A stretch of DNA of 57,353 nt from RUG11198 sp964600615 (GTDB lineage Bacteria; Bacillota_I; Bacilli_A; RF39; UBA660), in NCBI GenBank assembly GCA_964600615.1, contig CAZRJK010000010.1:1-57353 (forward strand), read 5' to 3'. How positions within the stretch are numbered: position 1 is the first letter of the stretch; each line of letters begins with the position of its first letter. Under the pieces are notes generated by a model. The model did no database searches, was not told where the DNA came from, and worked only from the letters and a program-made list of their open reading frames with translations. Position numbers and translations under genes: made by a program. This document shows, piece after piece, positions 15,554-23,719 of this stretch.

Positions 15554-15713
15554 TAAGGGCGTGAAAATATGAATAAGAAAGTAGGATTAAAAATCAAATT
15601 AATAATTTCAAAATCACAATTCTTATTTGTATTTATAAATGTTTTATTAATTAAAAGAGGAGAAATTTTTTAAAATTTTTCCTCTTTTTTTAGAATAGCC
15701 CTTAAGGAAGGAG
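15554..15713 (+). promoter_or_regulatory. Attenuator leader of uracil permease
   Basis: A long terminator hairpin pairs 15653-15665 with 15676-15688 (AAAAGAGG against CCTCTTTT at its base) and is followed by seven T. TAAGGGC (15554-15560) is complementary to GCCCTTA (15698-15704), which lies just before the ribosome site, so a long-range helix could enclose the terminator. A 34-codon reading frame (15569-15673, MNKKVGLKIKL...) with its own weak start signal ends inside the terminator and may be a leader peptide. No PyrR-binding loop or purine aptamer is recognisable. Control by uracil, PRPP or translation of the leader is possible; the mechanism is not shown. Confidence 0.6.
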
Positions 15714-15717
15714 AAGT

Positions 15718-17013
15718 ATGAAAAAAGAAAAAACAAAAATAATGGCATACGATACAAACGAAATGCCGCCATTAAGAAAAGCAATTATCTTAGCTTTTCA
15801 ACATTTATTTGCTATGTTTGGAGCAACAATACTAGTTCCAATATTAGTAAATCAAGCCGCAGGAAAAGAAGTACTAACAATACCAGTAGCTCTAGTAACA
15901 TCAGGAATAGGAACAATAATATACATAGTATGTACAAAAAAGAAATCACCAGTATATCTTGGAAGTTCCTTTGCCTTCATTGTACCAATAGCAGCAGCTT
16001 ACACTAAAGCAGGAATAGGAGGTGCAATGACAGGTATTATGGCAGTAGGACTAATATATATATTAGTAGCCATAATAATAAAATTTGCTGGAAAAGATTG
16101 GCTAGAAAAACTATTGCCACCAGTAGTAATAGGACCAATGATTATGATTATAGGGTTAGGTCTAGCACCATCAGCAATTAGCCAAATAGGTCTAACAAAT
16201 GGAACATCACTAGATTGGAAACCACTATTAGTAGCTCTAGTATCATTTTTAGTAACAGCAATAATTATGACAAAAGCAAAAGGCTTTTTTAAAGTAATAC
16301 CATTCTTAATAGGAATAGTAGCAGGATATATCTTAGCAGCATGCCTAGGAATGATAGATTTTAAATCAGTAGCCGAAGCAAGTTGGTTTAGTATACCAAA
16401 ATTTAATATTGTATTTAAAGATTACAGTCTAAACTTTACAGCATTAATTACAATAGCACCAATTGCCTTGGTAACACTATGTGAACATATAGGAGATCAT
16501 ACATCACTATCAAATATTATAGGAAAAGACTTAATAAAAAATCCAGGATTAGACAGAACATTACTAGGAGATGGAATAGCAACATTAGTAGCAGGTGCAT
16601 TAGGTGGACCAGCAAATACTACTTATGGCGAAAATACATCAGTAGTAGGAATGACTAAAGTAGCAAGTGTAAAAGTAATAGGCCTAGCAGCTATCTTCGC
16701 TATAATAATAGGATTTTTAGGAAAATTAACAGCAATATTTGCAACAATACCAAACGAAGTATTAGGAGGAGTATCATTACTACTATATGGATTTATAGCA
16801 GTTAATGGCTTAAAAGTATTAATTAAAAATCAAGTAAATTTTGATAAACCAGAAAATGTAATTGTAGCTTCTTCAATGCTAGTACTTGGACTTGGAGGAG
16901 CTGCAATATCAATAGTATCAGGAGACCTATCACTAACAATATCTGGAATGAGCCTAGCTGCCATATTTGGCATAATATTAAATAGTTTATTATCCAAAAA
17001 AAATGAAGACTAG
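15718..17013 (+). CDS. uraA: Uracil permease (NCS2 family)
   Basis: Proton-coupled uracil uptake across the cytoplasmic membrane. Seen: QHLFAMFGATILVP near the N-terminus, a signature shared by UraA and PyrP; GSSFAFI; the CEHIGDH segment and NTTYGENTSVVG with the glutamates that bind substrate and proton in UraA; GGVSLLLYGFIAVNG near the end. 431 aa, about 14 membrane segments, full length. The stop TAG is part of the terminator stem. With prs it points to pyrimidine salvage: PRPP plus imported uracil. Confidence 0.92.
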   Translation: MKKEKTKIMAYDTNEMPPLRKAIILAFQHLFAMFGATILVPILVNQAAGKEVLTIPVALVTSGIGTIIYIVCTKKKSPVYLGSSFAFIVPIAAAYTKAGIGGAMTGIMAVGLIYILVAIIIKFAGKDWLEKLLPPVVIGPMIMIIGLGLAPSAISQIGLTNGTSLDWKPLLVALVSFLVTAIIMTKAKGFFKVIPFLIGIVAGYILAACLGMIDFKSVAEASWFSIPKFNIVFKDYSLNFTALITIAPIALVTLCEHIGDHTSLSNIIGKDLIKNPGLDRTLLGDGIATLVAGALGGPANTTYGENTSVVGMTKVASVKVIGLAAIFAIIIGFLGKLTAIFATIPNEVLGGVSLLLYGFIAVNGLKVLIKNQVNFDKPENVIVASSMLVLGLGGAAISIVSGDLSLTISGMSLAAIFGIILNSLLSKKNED

Positions 17014-17048
17014 ATAATCTAGTCTTTTTTTATTAAATATGATATTAT
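17006..17048 (+). terminator. Terminator of uraA and promoter of the next gene
   Basis: Stem AAGACTAGA (17006-17014) with TCTAGTCTT (17018-17026) around a three-base loop, then a T run. TGATATTAT (17040-17048) is the extended -10 for the Nudix gene at 17067. Confidence 0.82.
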
Positions 17049-17066
17049 ATCAAAAAGGAGAAAGGT

Positions 17067-17504
17067 ATGAAAACGATAAAAAGCAAACACATTGGTTGCT
17101 ATGGAATAGCATATAATGATAAAAACGAAGTATTACTAATAAAAAAAGCAAGAGGTCCATATACAGGACAATTAGATTTACCAGGTGGTGGAATAGAAAA
17201 AGGAGAAACTGCTGAAGATACATTAAAAAGAGAGTTTCAAGAAGAAACAGGAATAAATATTAAAGAATTTAAACTAAAACAAATAGTTACAAATTATGTC
17301 ATTTGGAATTTAGATAAAACACATAAAGAAGATCTACAACATATCGCTATTATTTATAATGTAAAAATAGATAAAAAAGATTATCAGAAAATAAAAAAAG
17401 AAGCTGATGGATTAGATTCCTTAGGAGCTAATTGGTATAAAACAGATAATTTAAAACTAAATAATTTATCTCCTTTAGCAAAAGTAATAAAAGAAGGTGA
17501 TTAA
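17067..17504 (+). CDS. Nudix hydrolase
   Basis: Second Nudix protein of the window, 145 aa. Complete Nudix box from GGGIEKGETAEDTLKREF (about residues 38-55) through QEETGI. The substrate is unknown; nucleoside diphosphate derivatives such as ADP-ribose or oxidised nucleotides are typical of the family. Its stop overlaps the ribosome site of the next gene, so the two are translationally linked. Confidence 0.86.
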   Translation: MKTIKSKHIGCYGIAYNDKNEVLLIKKARGPYTGQLDLPGGGIEKGETAEDTLKREFQEETGINIKEFKLKQIVTNYVIWNLDKTHKEDLQHIAIIYNVKIDKKDYQKIKKEADGLDSLGANWYKTDNLKLNNLSPLAKVIKEGD

Positions 17505-17505
17505 T

Positions 17506-18054
17506 ATGAGAAAAAAATATAAAGAACAAAGAACAAAATTTACAACCAATACTTATATGAGAGAAGCAATTAATTATGATATAGTAATCATTAAAGAAAA
17601 AGATTTATTCATAACGATTAAAAAATATAAAAATATGACTGATAAATTTACCATAAAAGATGAAGAAGGAAATAATATTACTTATATAGATGAAGGATAT
17701 TACGTAGTAGAATTAACACCAATAAAAGAAAACTATAATATTAGATATTATTTTAACCAAAATAAGGAATACATCGATTTCTATATAGATATAACATTAG
17801 AAAATGGAATAAAATATAAAATGCCATATTATATAGATTTATACTTAGATATAATTCATTACCCTAAAAATAATAGAGTAGAGTTCTATGATGAAGACGA
17901 ATTAGAAGATGCCCTAAATAATAAAATAATAAGTAAAAAAGACTATAACATGGCATATAGAGTAGGTAATAAACTACTTAAAGAAATTAATAATAAAACT
18001 AATAAATATATGAATATAGATGTATTAAAATATCTAAATCAATATTATAAATAA
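17506..18054 (+). CDS. Hypothetical protein
   Basis: Unrecognised 182-aa protein. An in-frame GTG at 17497 is inside the AAGGTGAT ribosome site, so the ATG at 17506 is used. The C-terminal 60 residues (IIHYPKNNRVEFYDEDELEDAL, then YNMAYRVGNKLL) resemble the DUF402-type fold found in nucleoside diphosphate phosphatases: an acidic DEDELE helix follows a strand ending in Asp. The N-terminal basic part is also compatible. This is a tentative match. It forms an operon with the Nudix gene. Confidence 0.7.
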   Translation: MRKKYKEQRTKFTTNTYMREAINYDIVIIKEKDLFITIKKYKNMTDKFTIKDEEGNNITYIDEGYYVVELTPIKENYNIRYYFNQNKEYIDFYIDITLENGIKYKMPYYIDLYLDIIHYPKNNRVEFYDEDELEDALNNKIISKKDYNMAYRVGNKLLKEINNKTNKYMNIDVLKYLNQYYK

Positions 18055-18079
18055 AAAAGACTAATTATTTAGTCTTTTT
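18053..18079. terminator. Bidirectional terminator
   Basis: AAAAAAGACTAA, loop TTAT, TTAGTCTTTTT. Symmetric A and T runs serve the + strand gene ending at 18054 and the - strand transporter gene ending at 18065. Confidence 0.87.
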
Positions 18080-18661
18080 CTTCTTAATATCTATATCTTT
18101 AGAAATATACCATATAAATAGTGAACCAATAAAATTACCAATAATACAAATAAATATAGAATAATTAAACATCCTAGCAGCTCCCATAGTAATTATATTA
18201 GCTATACAGTGTTGAAACCCACAAAAAATAAATAAAGGTATACCATAAATAATTCCCAATGGAGTATTCTTTTTATACATATAAACAGCAATATACATTA
18301 TTATTCCACACAAAATACTCTTTAAAAAGAAAGAAATAGATATATCCCAACCATTTACCTTAGTAATAGCATTATTCATAACAACACTATCGGTATAAGA
18401 AAATAATAACCCGAATAAATAGCCTGCAATAAGATTTACTATAAGTATTATTAATAAATCAAGATATTTAATCTTGTCTTGAAACAAAAAACCACACTTA
18501 CCAGTAAACAAATTTAACCCCATATAGCAAACTCCTAATAAACCAAAAGCAAATATAATAGGACCAATAGGTTCACCTAACTTAAGTAATGCATAATCTC
18601 CTAATCCTATTAATATAGAAGCAGCAATACTCTTATTTATTAATTCAATTTTATTTTTCAT
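18065..18661 (-). CDS. Formate/nitrite transporter family channel
   Basis: Short membrane channel of the FNT family (PF01226) for small monovalent anions such as formate or nitrite. Seen: six hydrophobic segments, the FTGKCGFL loop, the conserved CGFQHCIANI (family G-F-x-H-x-x-A-N) and GNFIGSLF near the end. At 198 aa it is shorter than the usual 250-280 aa, mainly by reduced loops. It is one of only two - strand genes in the left half. The extended -10 TGTTATAAT on the - strand is at 18679-18687. Confidence 0.82.
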   Translation of the reverse strand: MKNKIELINKSIAASILIGLGDYALLKLGEPIGPIIFAFGLLGVCYMGLNLFTGKCGFLFQDKIKYLDLLIILIVNLIAGYLFGLLFSYTDSVVMNNAITKVNGWDISISFFLKSILCGIIMYIAVYMYKKNTPLGIIYGIPLFIFCGFQHCIANIITMGAARMFNYSIFICIIGNFIGSLFIWYISKDIDIKKKKTK

Positions 18662-18715
18662 AAATACCTCCTATAAAGATTATAACACTTTTTTAGAAAG
18701 ATAATAAATAAAATA

Positions 18716-18724
18716 TGTTATAAT
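18716..18724 (+). promoter_or_regulatory. Extended -10 promoter for the NADAR gene
   Basis: TGTTATAAT, divergent from the - strand extended -10 at 18679-18687 that serves the FNT gene. Only about 30 bases separate the two boxes. Confidence 0.7.
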
Positions 18725-18743
18725 ACTTTTAGGAAGTGATCAC

Positions 18744-19256
18744 ATGATTAAATTAGATCAATATAGAGATACCTGGTTAAGTGAAAAAATGGATGAAGTA
18801 ATAGGTTTTTATCCTAGAGAATTCTACCCATTAGATAATTTCTCATCATTTAAAGTAGAGTGGAATGGATACTTATATTCATCATTAGAAGAGGCATTTC
18901 AATGTGCTTTATTTTTACCCAATCATAAAGATATAGCAGATAAAATTAAAAAAAGTCATTCTGCCCATGAAGCACAAAAAATAATGTTTGCCAATATTGA
19001 TAAAGTAAAATATAGTAATGAAGAGCAATTAGAAATAATGGAAGAATTATTAAGATTAAAAGTAGAACAAAATCCTTACGTAAAGAAAAAACTACTAGAA
19101 ACAAAAGATTATTTAATTGTAGAAGATTCACCTAAAGATAATTTTTGGGGTTGGGGGCAAAATAGAGATGGAGAAAACCAATTAGGTAAGCTTTGGATGA
19201 AATTAAGAGAAGAATTAAAAAAAGAAAATAGTAAAAAGAAAGAATTAAAAAAATAA
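18744..19256 (+). CDS. NADAR domain protein (YbiA-like)
   Basis: NADAR proteins are predicted or shown N-glycosidases acting on riboflavin-pathway intermediates or ADP-ribosylated molecules. Seen: FYPLDNFSSF, WNGYLYSSLEEAFQCALF (family S-x-E-x-x-Y/F-Q-x-x-x-F), and DNFWGWGQNRDGENQLGKLWMKLREEL (W-G-x-G, N-x-L-G-x-L-x-M-x-x-R-x-x-L), covering the whole domain in 170 aa. NAD- and nucleotide-related genes in the same region (pnuC, two Nudix) fit either detoxification or ADP-ribose chemistry; the exact substrate is not inferable. Confidence 0.86.
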   Translation: MIKLDQYRDTWLSEKMDEVIGFYPREFYPLDNFSSFKVEWNGYLYSSLEEAFQCALFLPNHKDIADKIKKSHSAHEAQKIMFANIDKVKYSNEEQLEIMEELLRLKVEQNPYVKKKLLETKDYLIVEDSPKDNFWGWGQNRDGENQLGKLWMKLREELKKENSKKKELKK

Positions 19257-19276
19257 AAAGCACTTAGTGCTTTTTT
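19256..19276. terminator. Bidirectional terminator
   Basis: AAAAAGCACT, TA, AGTGCTTTTTT between the convergent NADAR and queuosine-transporter genes; the - strand stop codon at 19275-19277 is in the T run. Confidence 0.86.
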
Positions 19277-19934
19277 AATTTAATTTCTTAGATAAATACA
19301 AAAATGGTGTATCACAAATTGCTATAATTATTTCAATAATAGTAGTAGTAGTTGCAATAGAAATAATTACAGACATTGGAAATATACCAATAAATGCAAG
19401 AGTATTAAAGAAATAATTCTCTATACAATTACATAATATTGTAGATACATTGTTCCTAAGCCACATCTTATTAGGATATTTTTTCTTTAATTTATTATAT
19501 AAATATATATCAGCCATATTACTTACAAAAAACATTACCATACTAGCAGCAGTAGTTCTAATAGATACATCAAATAAAGTTTTCATAGCTTCATTAACAA
19601 CATCATCAGAACTAGGAATAAATAAAAGTGTTAATTGTGTAATAATTATAAATGTAATACCACTAAATATACTTATATATACACCTTTTTTAGCATCCTT
19701 TTTACTGTATTTTTCTGACATAATATCAGTAGCTAAAAAAGTAGAAGCAAATAATACATTGCCTAAACTAGTAGTATAACCAAATACTCCTATCATTTTG
19801 CAAACAGTTAAATTTGCCAATATAGTAGCAATACTAAGCCATACATATAATCCTTCCTTCTTAAATAATTTTTCAATTAAAACTACTAAAGAAAATGTAA
19901 CTACAATATTAATAAATCCAAATAATATATTCAT
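19275..19934 (-). CDS. yhhQ: Queuosine precursor transporter (YhhQ/VUT family)
   Basis: Membrane importer of preQ0, preQ1 or queuine for the tRNA modification queuosine. 219 aa with six to seven hydrophobic helices typical of PF02592. Seen: NVLFASTFLATDIMSEKYSKKDAKKGVY (family D-x-x-x-E-x-Y-G/S-x-x-x-A), and a late C-E-N-Y-F-F-N-T segment. A preQ1-I riboswitch sits directly upstream on the same strand, which independently supports the substrate. Its import would let the cell skip de novo queuosine synthesis. Confidence 0.88.
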   Translation of the reverse strand: MNILFGFINIVVTFSLVVLIEKLFKKEGLYVWLSIATILANLTVCKMIGVFGYTTSLGNVLFASTFLATDIMSEKYSKKDAKKGVYISIFSGITFIIITQLTLLFIPSSDDVVNEAMKTLFDVSIRTTAASMVMFFVSNMADIYLYNKLKKKYPNKMWLRNNVSTILCNCIENYFFNTLAFIGIFPMSVIISIATTTTIIEIIIAICDTPFLYLSKKLN

Positions 19935-19940
19935 ATTTTT

Positions 19941-19981
19941 CTCCTTCCCTTTTTTATACTAGGATGTGTAGGTTAACTAGT
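19941..19981 (-). ncRNA. preQ1-I riboswitch
   Basis: Read on the - strand: 5-bp stem ACTAG (19981-19977) with CTAGT (19962-19958), a 14-base loop TTAACCTACACATC that includes the conserved CUACAC, and an A-rich tail ATAAAAAAGGGAAGGAG. The tail contains the ribosome site and can form the pseudoknot with CCU in the loop. That is the layout of the smallest preQ1 aptamers, where ligand binding hides the ribosome site. The - strand -10 TATAAT at 19990-19995 places the transcript start only a few bases before the stem. Confidence 0.75.
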
Positions 19982-20013
19982 ACCAACTAATTATAACATA
20001 AATTTAAGAATTA

Positions 20014-20022
20014 TGATATAAT
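20014..20022 (+). promoter_or_regulatory. Extended -10 promoter for the gene at 20041
   Basis: TGATATAAT on the + strand, back to back with the - strand -10 at 19990-19995. Confidence 0.65.
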
Positions 20023-20040
20023 CAATATAGGTGTATAATT

Positions 20041-21036
20041 ATGAAAAAAAGTATTGAGGAAGAATTAAAAATATTATTAGAAGATATAGAACAATATGAA
20101 AAAAAAAATAATAAAGAAATATATATAATAAACATTAAAAATAAAATAAAAGAATTAACTAATTCTTACTTTAAAACAGATAACATAGAAGTAAAAAAAC
20201 AAATAACAAAAGAATTAACCAAATATTACAACATATTATATTATCATCGAGGAAAAATAGATAAACATAAAATGTATCAATTAGATGAAGATATTGATAA
20301 ACTACCAGAAATTTATATAATTGAACAAAAACCAAAAAAATTTGAAATAAATGAAGAAATATTAAAAAGTATTAACATAGAAGAAGGATTAACAGAAGAA
20401 CAAGCATTAGAATTATTAAAATGGACATCCAATAATACTAGAAATAATTTAATCTATTCAGCTTCCGAACCTAATAAAAAATTAGATGTTTATGGTAACG
20501 AAGCATTAATAGGATTTTGTGGATTAGCACAATTTTCTTCACTATATCCATTACAACAACTAGGACTAAATATTACCATAAATAACATCCGTGAATTACC
20601 AGGCTATGCCCATGCTTTTGGAACCGTAACAATACCAATTAGAACAAATGATAAAATAGTACCAAAAAGCTATATAATTGATTGCACCTATAGACAATTT
20701 TTTTCAATAAAATATAATGTAATATCAAGATATTTTAACACTAAACCTGAAGCAGGATTTTTTATAAATCAAGATAAAGAAGAAATAAAATTTGCTAAAG
20801 AATTATTAAAAAATGGCTTTATAGAACTAACACCACATACATTAGAAATGTATTTAAAACCATTTTACTCAATGATGGTTGATATAGAAAAAACCGATGA
20901 AATCGATAAAGAATTTAAAAAAATAGATTTAATACATTATTTAAAAAATAAACAAGATGAATTTGATTTTGACAAAGAAGAATTTGATAGTTGGGATATG
21001 AATCTAGAATTACCAAAAAAAGGTAAAAAATTATAA
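20041..21036 (+). CDS. Probable papain-fold cysteine protease or transglutaminase-like protein
   Basis: 331 aa. Residues 1-110 are helical, possibly coiled-coil. The core has GFCGLAQ (C160), ELPGYAHAFGTV (H191) and YIIDCTYRQFF (D214). Cys, His, Asp in this order and spacing, with G-x-C-G-x-A/S-Q and I-D-x-T, is the pattern of papain-like and transglutaminase-like enzymes, including bacterial deamidase toxin domains. No signal peptide is seen, so it is probably cytoplasmic or released another way. The ABC transporter genes start 13 bases downstream and could belong to the same transcript. No specific family name can be given. Confidence 0.72.
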   Translation: MKKSIEEELKILLEDIEQYEKKNNKEIYIINIKNKIKELTNSYFKTDNIEVKKQITKELTKYYNILYYHRGKIDKHKMYQLDEDIDKLPEIYIIEQKPKKFEINEEILKSINIEEGLTEEQALELLKWTSNNTRNNLIYSASEPNKKLDVYGNEALIGFCGLAQFSSLYPLQQLGLNITINNIRELPGYAHAFGTVTIPIRTNDKIVPKSYIIDCTYRQFFSIKYNVISRYFNTKPEAGFFINQDKEEIKFAKELLKNGFIELTPHTLEMYLKPFYSMMVDIEKTDEIDKEFKKIDLIHYLKNKQDEFDFDKEEFDSWDMNLELPKKGKKL

Positions 21037-21049
21037 TATAGGAGGAAAT

Positions 21050-21757
21050 ATGATAGAAATTAAAAATGTAACTAAAAAATATGGCGATAAAATAGCCGTA
21101 AATAATGTATCATTTAACGTAGAAGATGGAGAAATATTTGCTTTTATTGGGCATAATGGAGCAGGGAAGACTACCCTAATAAAATCTATAGTAGGAATTC
21201 ATGATTTTGATGAAGGAGATATCCTAATAGATGGAATAAATATCAAAGATAATCCCGTAGAATGCAAAAAATTAATGGCTTTTGTTCCCGATAATCCTGA
21301 AACATATGAACATATGAAAGCCATAGATTATATTAATTTCATCTGTGATATGTATGAAATAGATACAGAAACTAGAACAAAAAATATAAAAAAATATGCC
21401 AAACTATTTGACATGGAAGATAAATTAAACGACACTATTGATAGCTATTCCCATGGAATGAAACAAAAAATAGTCCTAATATCAGCACTAGCACATAATC
21501 CTAGAATATTAATTATGGATGAGCCATTCGTAGGACTAGATCCTAAAGCCGTATTTGATATCAAAGAAGTATTAAACGAAATGATTAAAGAAAAGAAAAT
21601 AGTATTCTATTCAACCCATATCTTAGATGTAGCCGAAAAACTATGTTCTAAAGTAGCTATAATTAAAAATGGTAAATTAATTAAAAGTGGCAGCATGAAA
21701 GAAATAAAAGGAGATAAATCCCTAGAAAAAGTCTTTATGGAGTTAGAAGATAAATAA
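21050..21757 (+). CDS. ABC transporter ATP-binding protein
   Basis: Energises the permease encoded next. Seen: Walker A GHNGAGKTT (residues 34-42), signature SHGMKQK (near residue 140), Walker B ILIMDEP followed by D-P-K, and H-loop STH. 235 aa, one nucleotide-binding domain. AGGAGG before ATG. Its TAA overlaps the permease ATG by one base, showing tight coupling. The substrate is unknown; it is export-type by similarity of the partner. Confidence 0.9.
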   Translation: MIEIKNVTKKYGDKIAVNNVSFNVEDGEIFAFIGHNGAGKTTLIKSIVGIHDFDEGDILIDGINIKDNPVECKKLMAFVPDNPETYEHMKAIDYINFICDMYEIDTETRTKNIKKYAKLFDMEDKLNDTIDSYSHGMKQKIVLISALAHNPRILIMDEPFVGLDPKAVFDIKEVLNEMIKEKKIVFYSTHILDVAEKLCSKVAIIKNGKLIKSGSMKEIKGDKSLEKVFMELEDK

Positions 21758-23376
21758 TGAAAAAATTATATTCTCTAATAAAAGCCACTATGACAAGTGA
21801 TATGTCCTTATTTAAAATAAAGGCAAAGAAAAACAGTAAAAAAGGAGCATTAATACCATTATTTATAGCCCTATACTTAATGTTTATGATATGGAGTGGA
21901 GCAAACGCCATGTTTGAAAAACTATACCCATTACATATAGCATATATATTATTACCATTATTTGTATTTAGTATATCTATAATGACCTTTATGGAAGGAA
22001 TATATAAAACAAGTTCCTTAATCTTTAATTGTAAAGATGACCAGTTATTACTATCCTTACCAATAAAAAGAAGAACAGTATTATTTATAAGAATATTAAA
22101 ATTCTATATCTTTGAATTATTATTTAATTCAATGTTCTTATTACCAATAATGATAGCCTATATAAGATGGGCAGATAGTATAAATATTACATACTTTATA
22201 ACAAGTATAATAATGCTATTACTATTACCAATAATACCAATAGTATTATCATGTATCATTGGAATGATTTCCTCAAATATATCAAGTAAATTCAAATATA
22301 AAAATGCCGCTCAAATAATCATATCAATAATATTCTTAATAGGAATATTATGTATATCTTATAGTATGGATAATATCCTAGAATACTTAATAAATAATGC
22401 TACTAGCATAAATGATCTAATAACTAAAATCTATTATCCAGCAGGAATATATGCTAAACTAATAACTAGTTTTAATATTAAAGATTTATTTATCTTTATC
22501 CTAATAAATATAACTATCTTTATAATATCAATATTTATATTAAGTAAATTCTATTTCAAAATTAATTCTAACTTAAAAGAAGTAGCAACAAATAAAAAAA
22601 TAAATATAAATAAATTAACAATTAAATCTAATAATAAATATTATTCATTAATAAAAAAAGAACTAAACACTTTCTTTAAAACACCAGTATTTATTATTAA
22701 CGCTGGATTTGCCCTAGTATTATTCTTATTAGCAACAATCATAATAACTATTAAATTTAATAGCACTATAGCATTATTAACTGATCCAAACACTATAAAT
22801 TTATCAAAAAAACTAATAATGAATAACTTATCAATATTAATATTCGTACTAATAACAGTAACATCATTTATGACATCTATTACCAACTCAGTAATAAGTT
22901 TAGAAGGAAAAAATATAAATATTTTAAAATCATTACCACTACATACAAAAGAAATATTAATGAGTAAAATATATTCAGCATTAGTAATAACAACTCCCGT
23001 ATTATTAGTAGGAGAAATAATATTATTTATCAAATTTAAAACAAATATAATAGAATCATTTTTTCTAATAATATTATCAATATTAATACCATTAGTATCA
23101 CATTTTATAGGATTAATAATTAATTTAAAATATCCAAAATTAGATTGGGAAAGTAGTAGTGAAGTAGTAAAACAAAGTACTAGTTCCTTTGTATCTGTAA
23201 CAATAGGAATGATACTGGCAATAGCTACTATAATAATTATACCTAAAGTAGTAGGGAAAATTAATTCCACTATAATTTTATTAATTGCTTTACTAATATA
23301 TATAATAATAAATACTATATTATACTTATACTTAATTAATAAAAGTACTAAAGAATATAATAAATTAACTATATAA
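21757..23376 (+). CDS. ABC transporter permease
   Basis: 539-aa membrane subunit with about 12 hydrophobic helices and a basic cytoplasmic start (FKIKAKKNSKKGALIP). The two-half layout resembles large ABC-2-like exporter permeases of Firmicutes that pair with a single ATPase. It starts in the stop codon of the ATPase gene. No periplasmic binding protein is nearby, which favours export. If the upstream cysteine-protease-like protein is co-expressed, export of a processed peptide is conceivable (inference only). Confidence 0.82.
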   Translation: MKKLYSLIKATMTSDMSLFKIKAKKNSKKGALIPLFIALYLMFMIWSGANAMFEKLYPLHIAYILLPLFVFSISIMTFMEGIYKTSSLIFNCKDDQLLLSLPIKRRTVLFIRILKFYIFELLFNSMFLLPIMIAYIRWADSINITYFITSIIMLLLLPIIPIVLSCIIGMISSNISSKFKYKNAAQIIISIIFLIGILCISYSMDNILEYLINNATSINDLITKIYYPAGIYAKLITSFNIKDLFIFILINITIFIISIFILSKFYFKINSNLKEVATNKKININKLTIKSNNKYYSLIKKELNTFFKTPVFIINAGFALVLFLLATIIITIKFNSTIALLTDPNTINLSKKLIMNNLSILIFVLITVTSFMTSITNSVISLEGKNINILKSLPLHTKEILMSKIYSALVITTPVLLVGEIILFIKFKTNIIESFFLIILSILIPLVSHFIGLIINLKYPKLDWESSSEVVKQSTSSFVSVTIGMILAIATIIIIPKVVGKINSTIILLIALLIYIIINTILYLYLINKSTKEYNKLTI

Positions 23377-23390
23377 AAAGTTAAAAAATA

Positions 23391-23399
23391 TGTTATAAT
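23391..23399 (+). promoter_or_regulatory. Extended -10 promoter for the gene at 23416
   Basis: TGTTATAAT, 16 bases before the ATG. No terminator stands between it and the permease gene. Confidence 0.65.
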
Positions 23400-23415
23400 A
23401 AAAATAGAGGTAAAT

Positions 23416-23718
23416 ATGAAAAGAATAGAATTAGATCATTGGTTTGTTAAAGAAAATGAATTAACCATATCCTTATTAAGATATTACATAAATATTAAGA
23501 TTTATCAAAACGATAAAGAAATAAACTACAAATTAACAGTAATTAACAGTCAAAATAAAAAGCTAATATATATATTTAACTCACTAGAAAAAGCAATAGA
23601 TTTTACAGAAAATCATATTAATTATTGTAAAACATTTGAAGAAATAATAGAACAATATAATAAATATAATAGTAAAGAAGAAAAAATTAAAAGAAGAACA
23701 AAAAGGAAGGAAGAATAA
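23416..23718 (+). CDS. Hypothetical protein
   Basis: Unrecognised 100-aa protein with a predicted beta-rich first half and a charged helical end (KRRTKRKEE). It ends one base before the ATG of the dehydrogenase gene, whose ribosome site AAGGAAGG is inside it, so the two are co-translated. No motif recognised. Confidence 0.68.
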   Translation: MKRIELDHWFVKENELTISLLRYYINIKIYQNDKEINYKLTVINSQNKKLIYIFNSLEKAIDFTENHINYCKTFEEIIEQYNKYNSKEEKIKRRTKRKEE

Positions 23719-23719
23719 C

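Noticed and set aside
15555..15640. Purine riboswitch upstream of the permease
   Set aside because: No three-stem aptamer with the conserved junction bases (TAT, TCTACC-like) can be found, and the protein is a uracil-type, not xanthine-type, permease.
22641..23270. 209-codon open frame on the - strand inside the ABC permease gene
   Set aside because: It lies wholly within a well-supported membrane protein gene, lacks a ribosome site and mirrors its hydrophobic codons.
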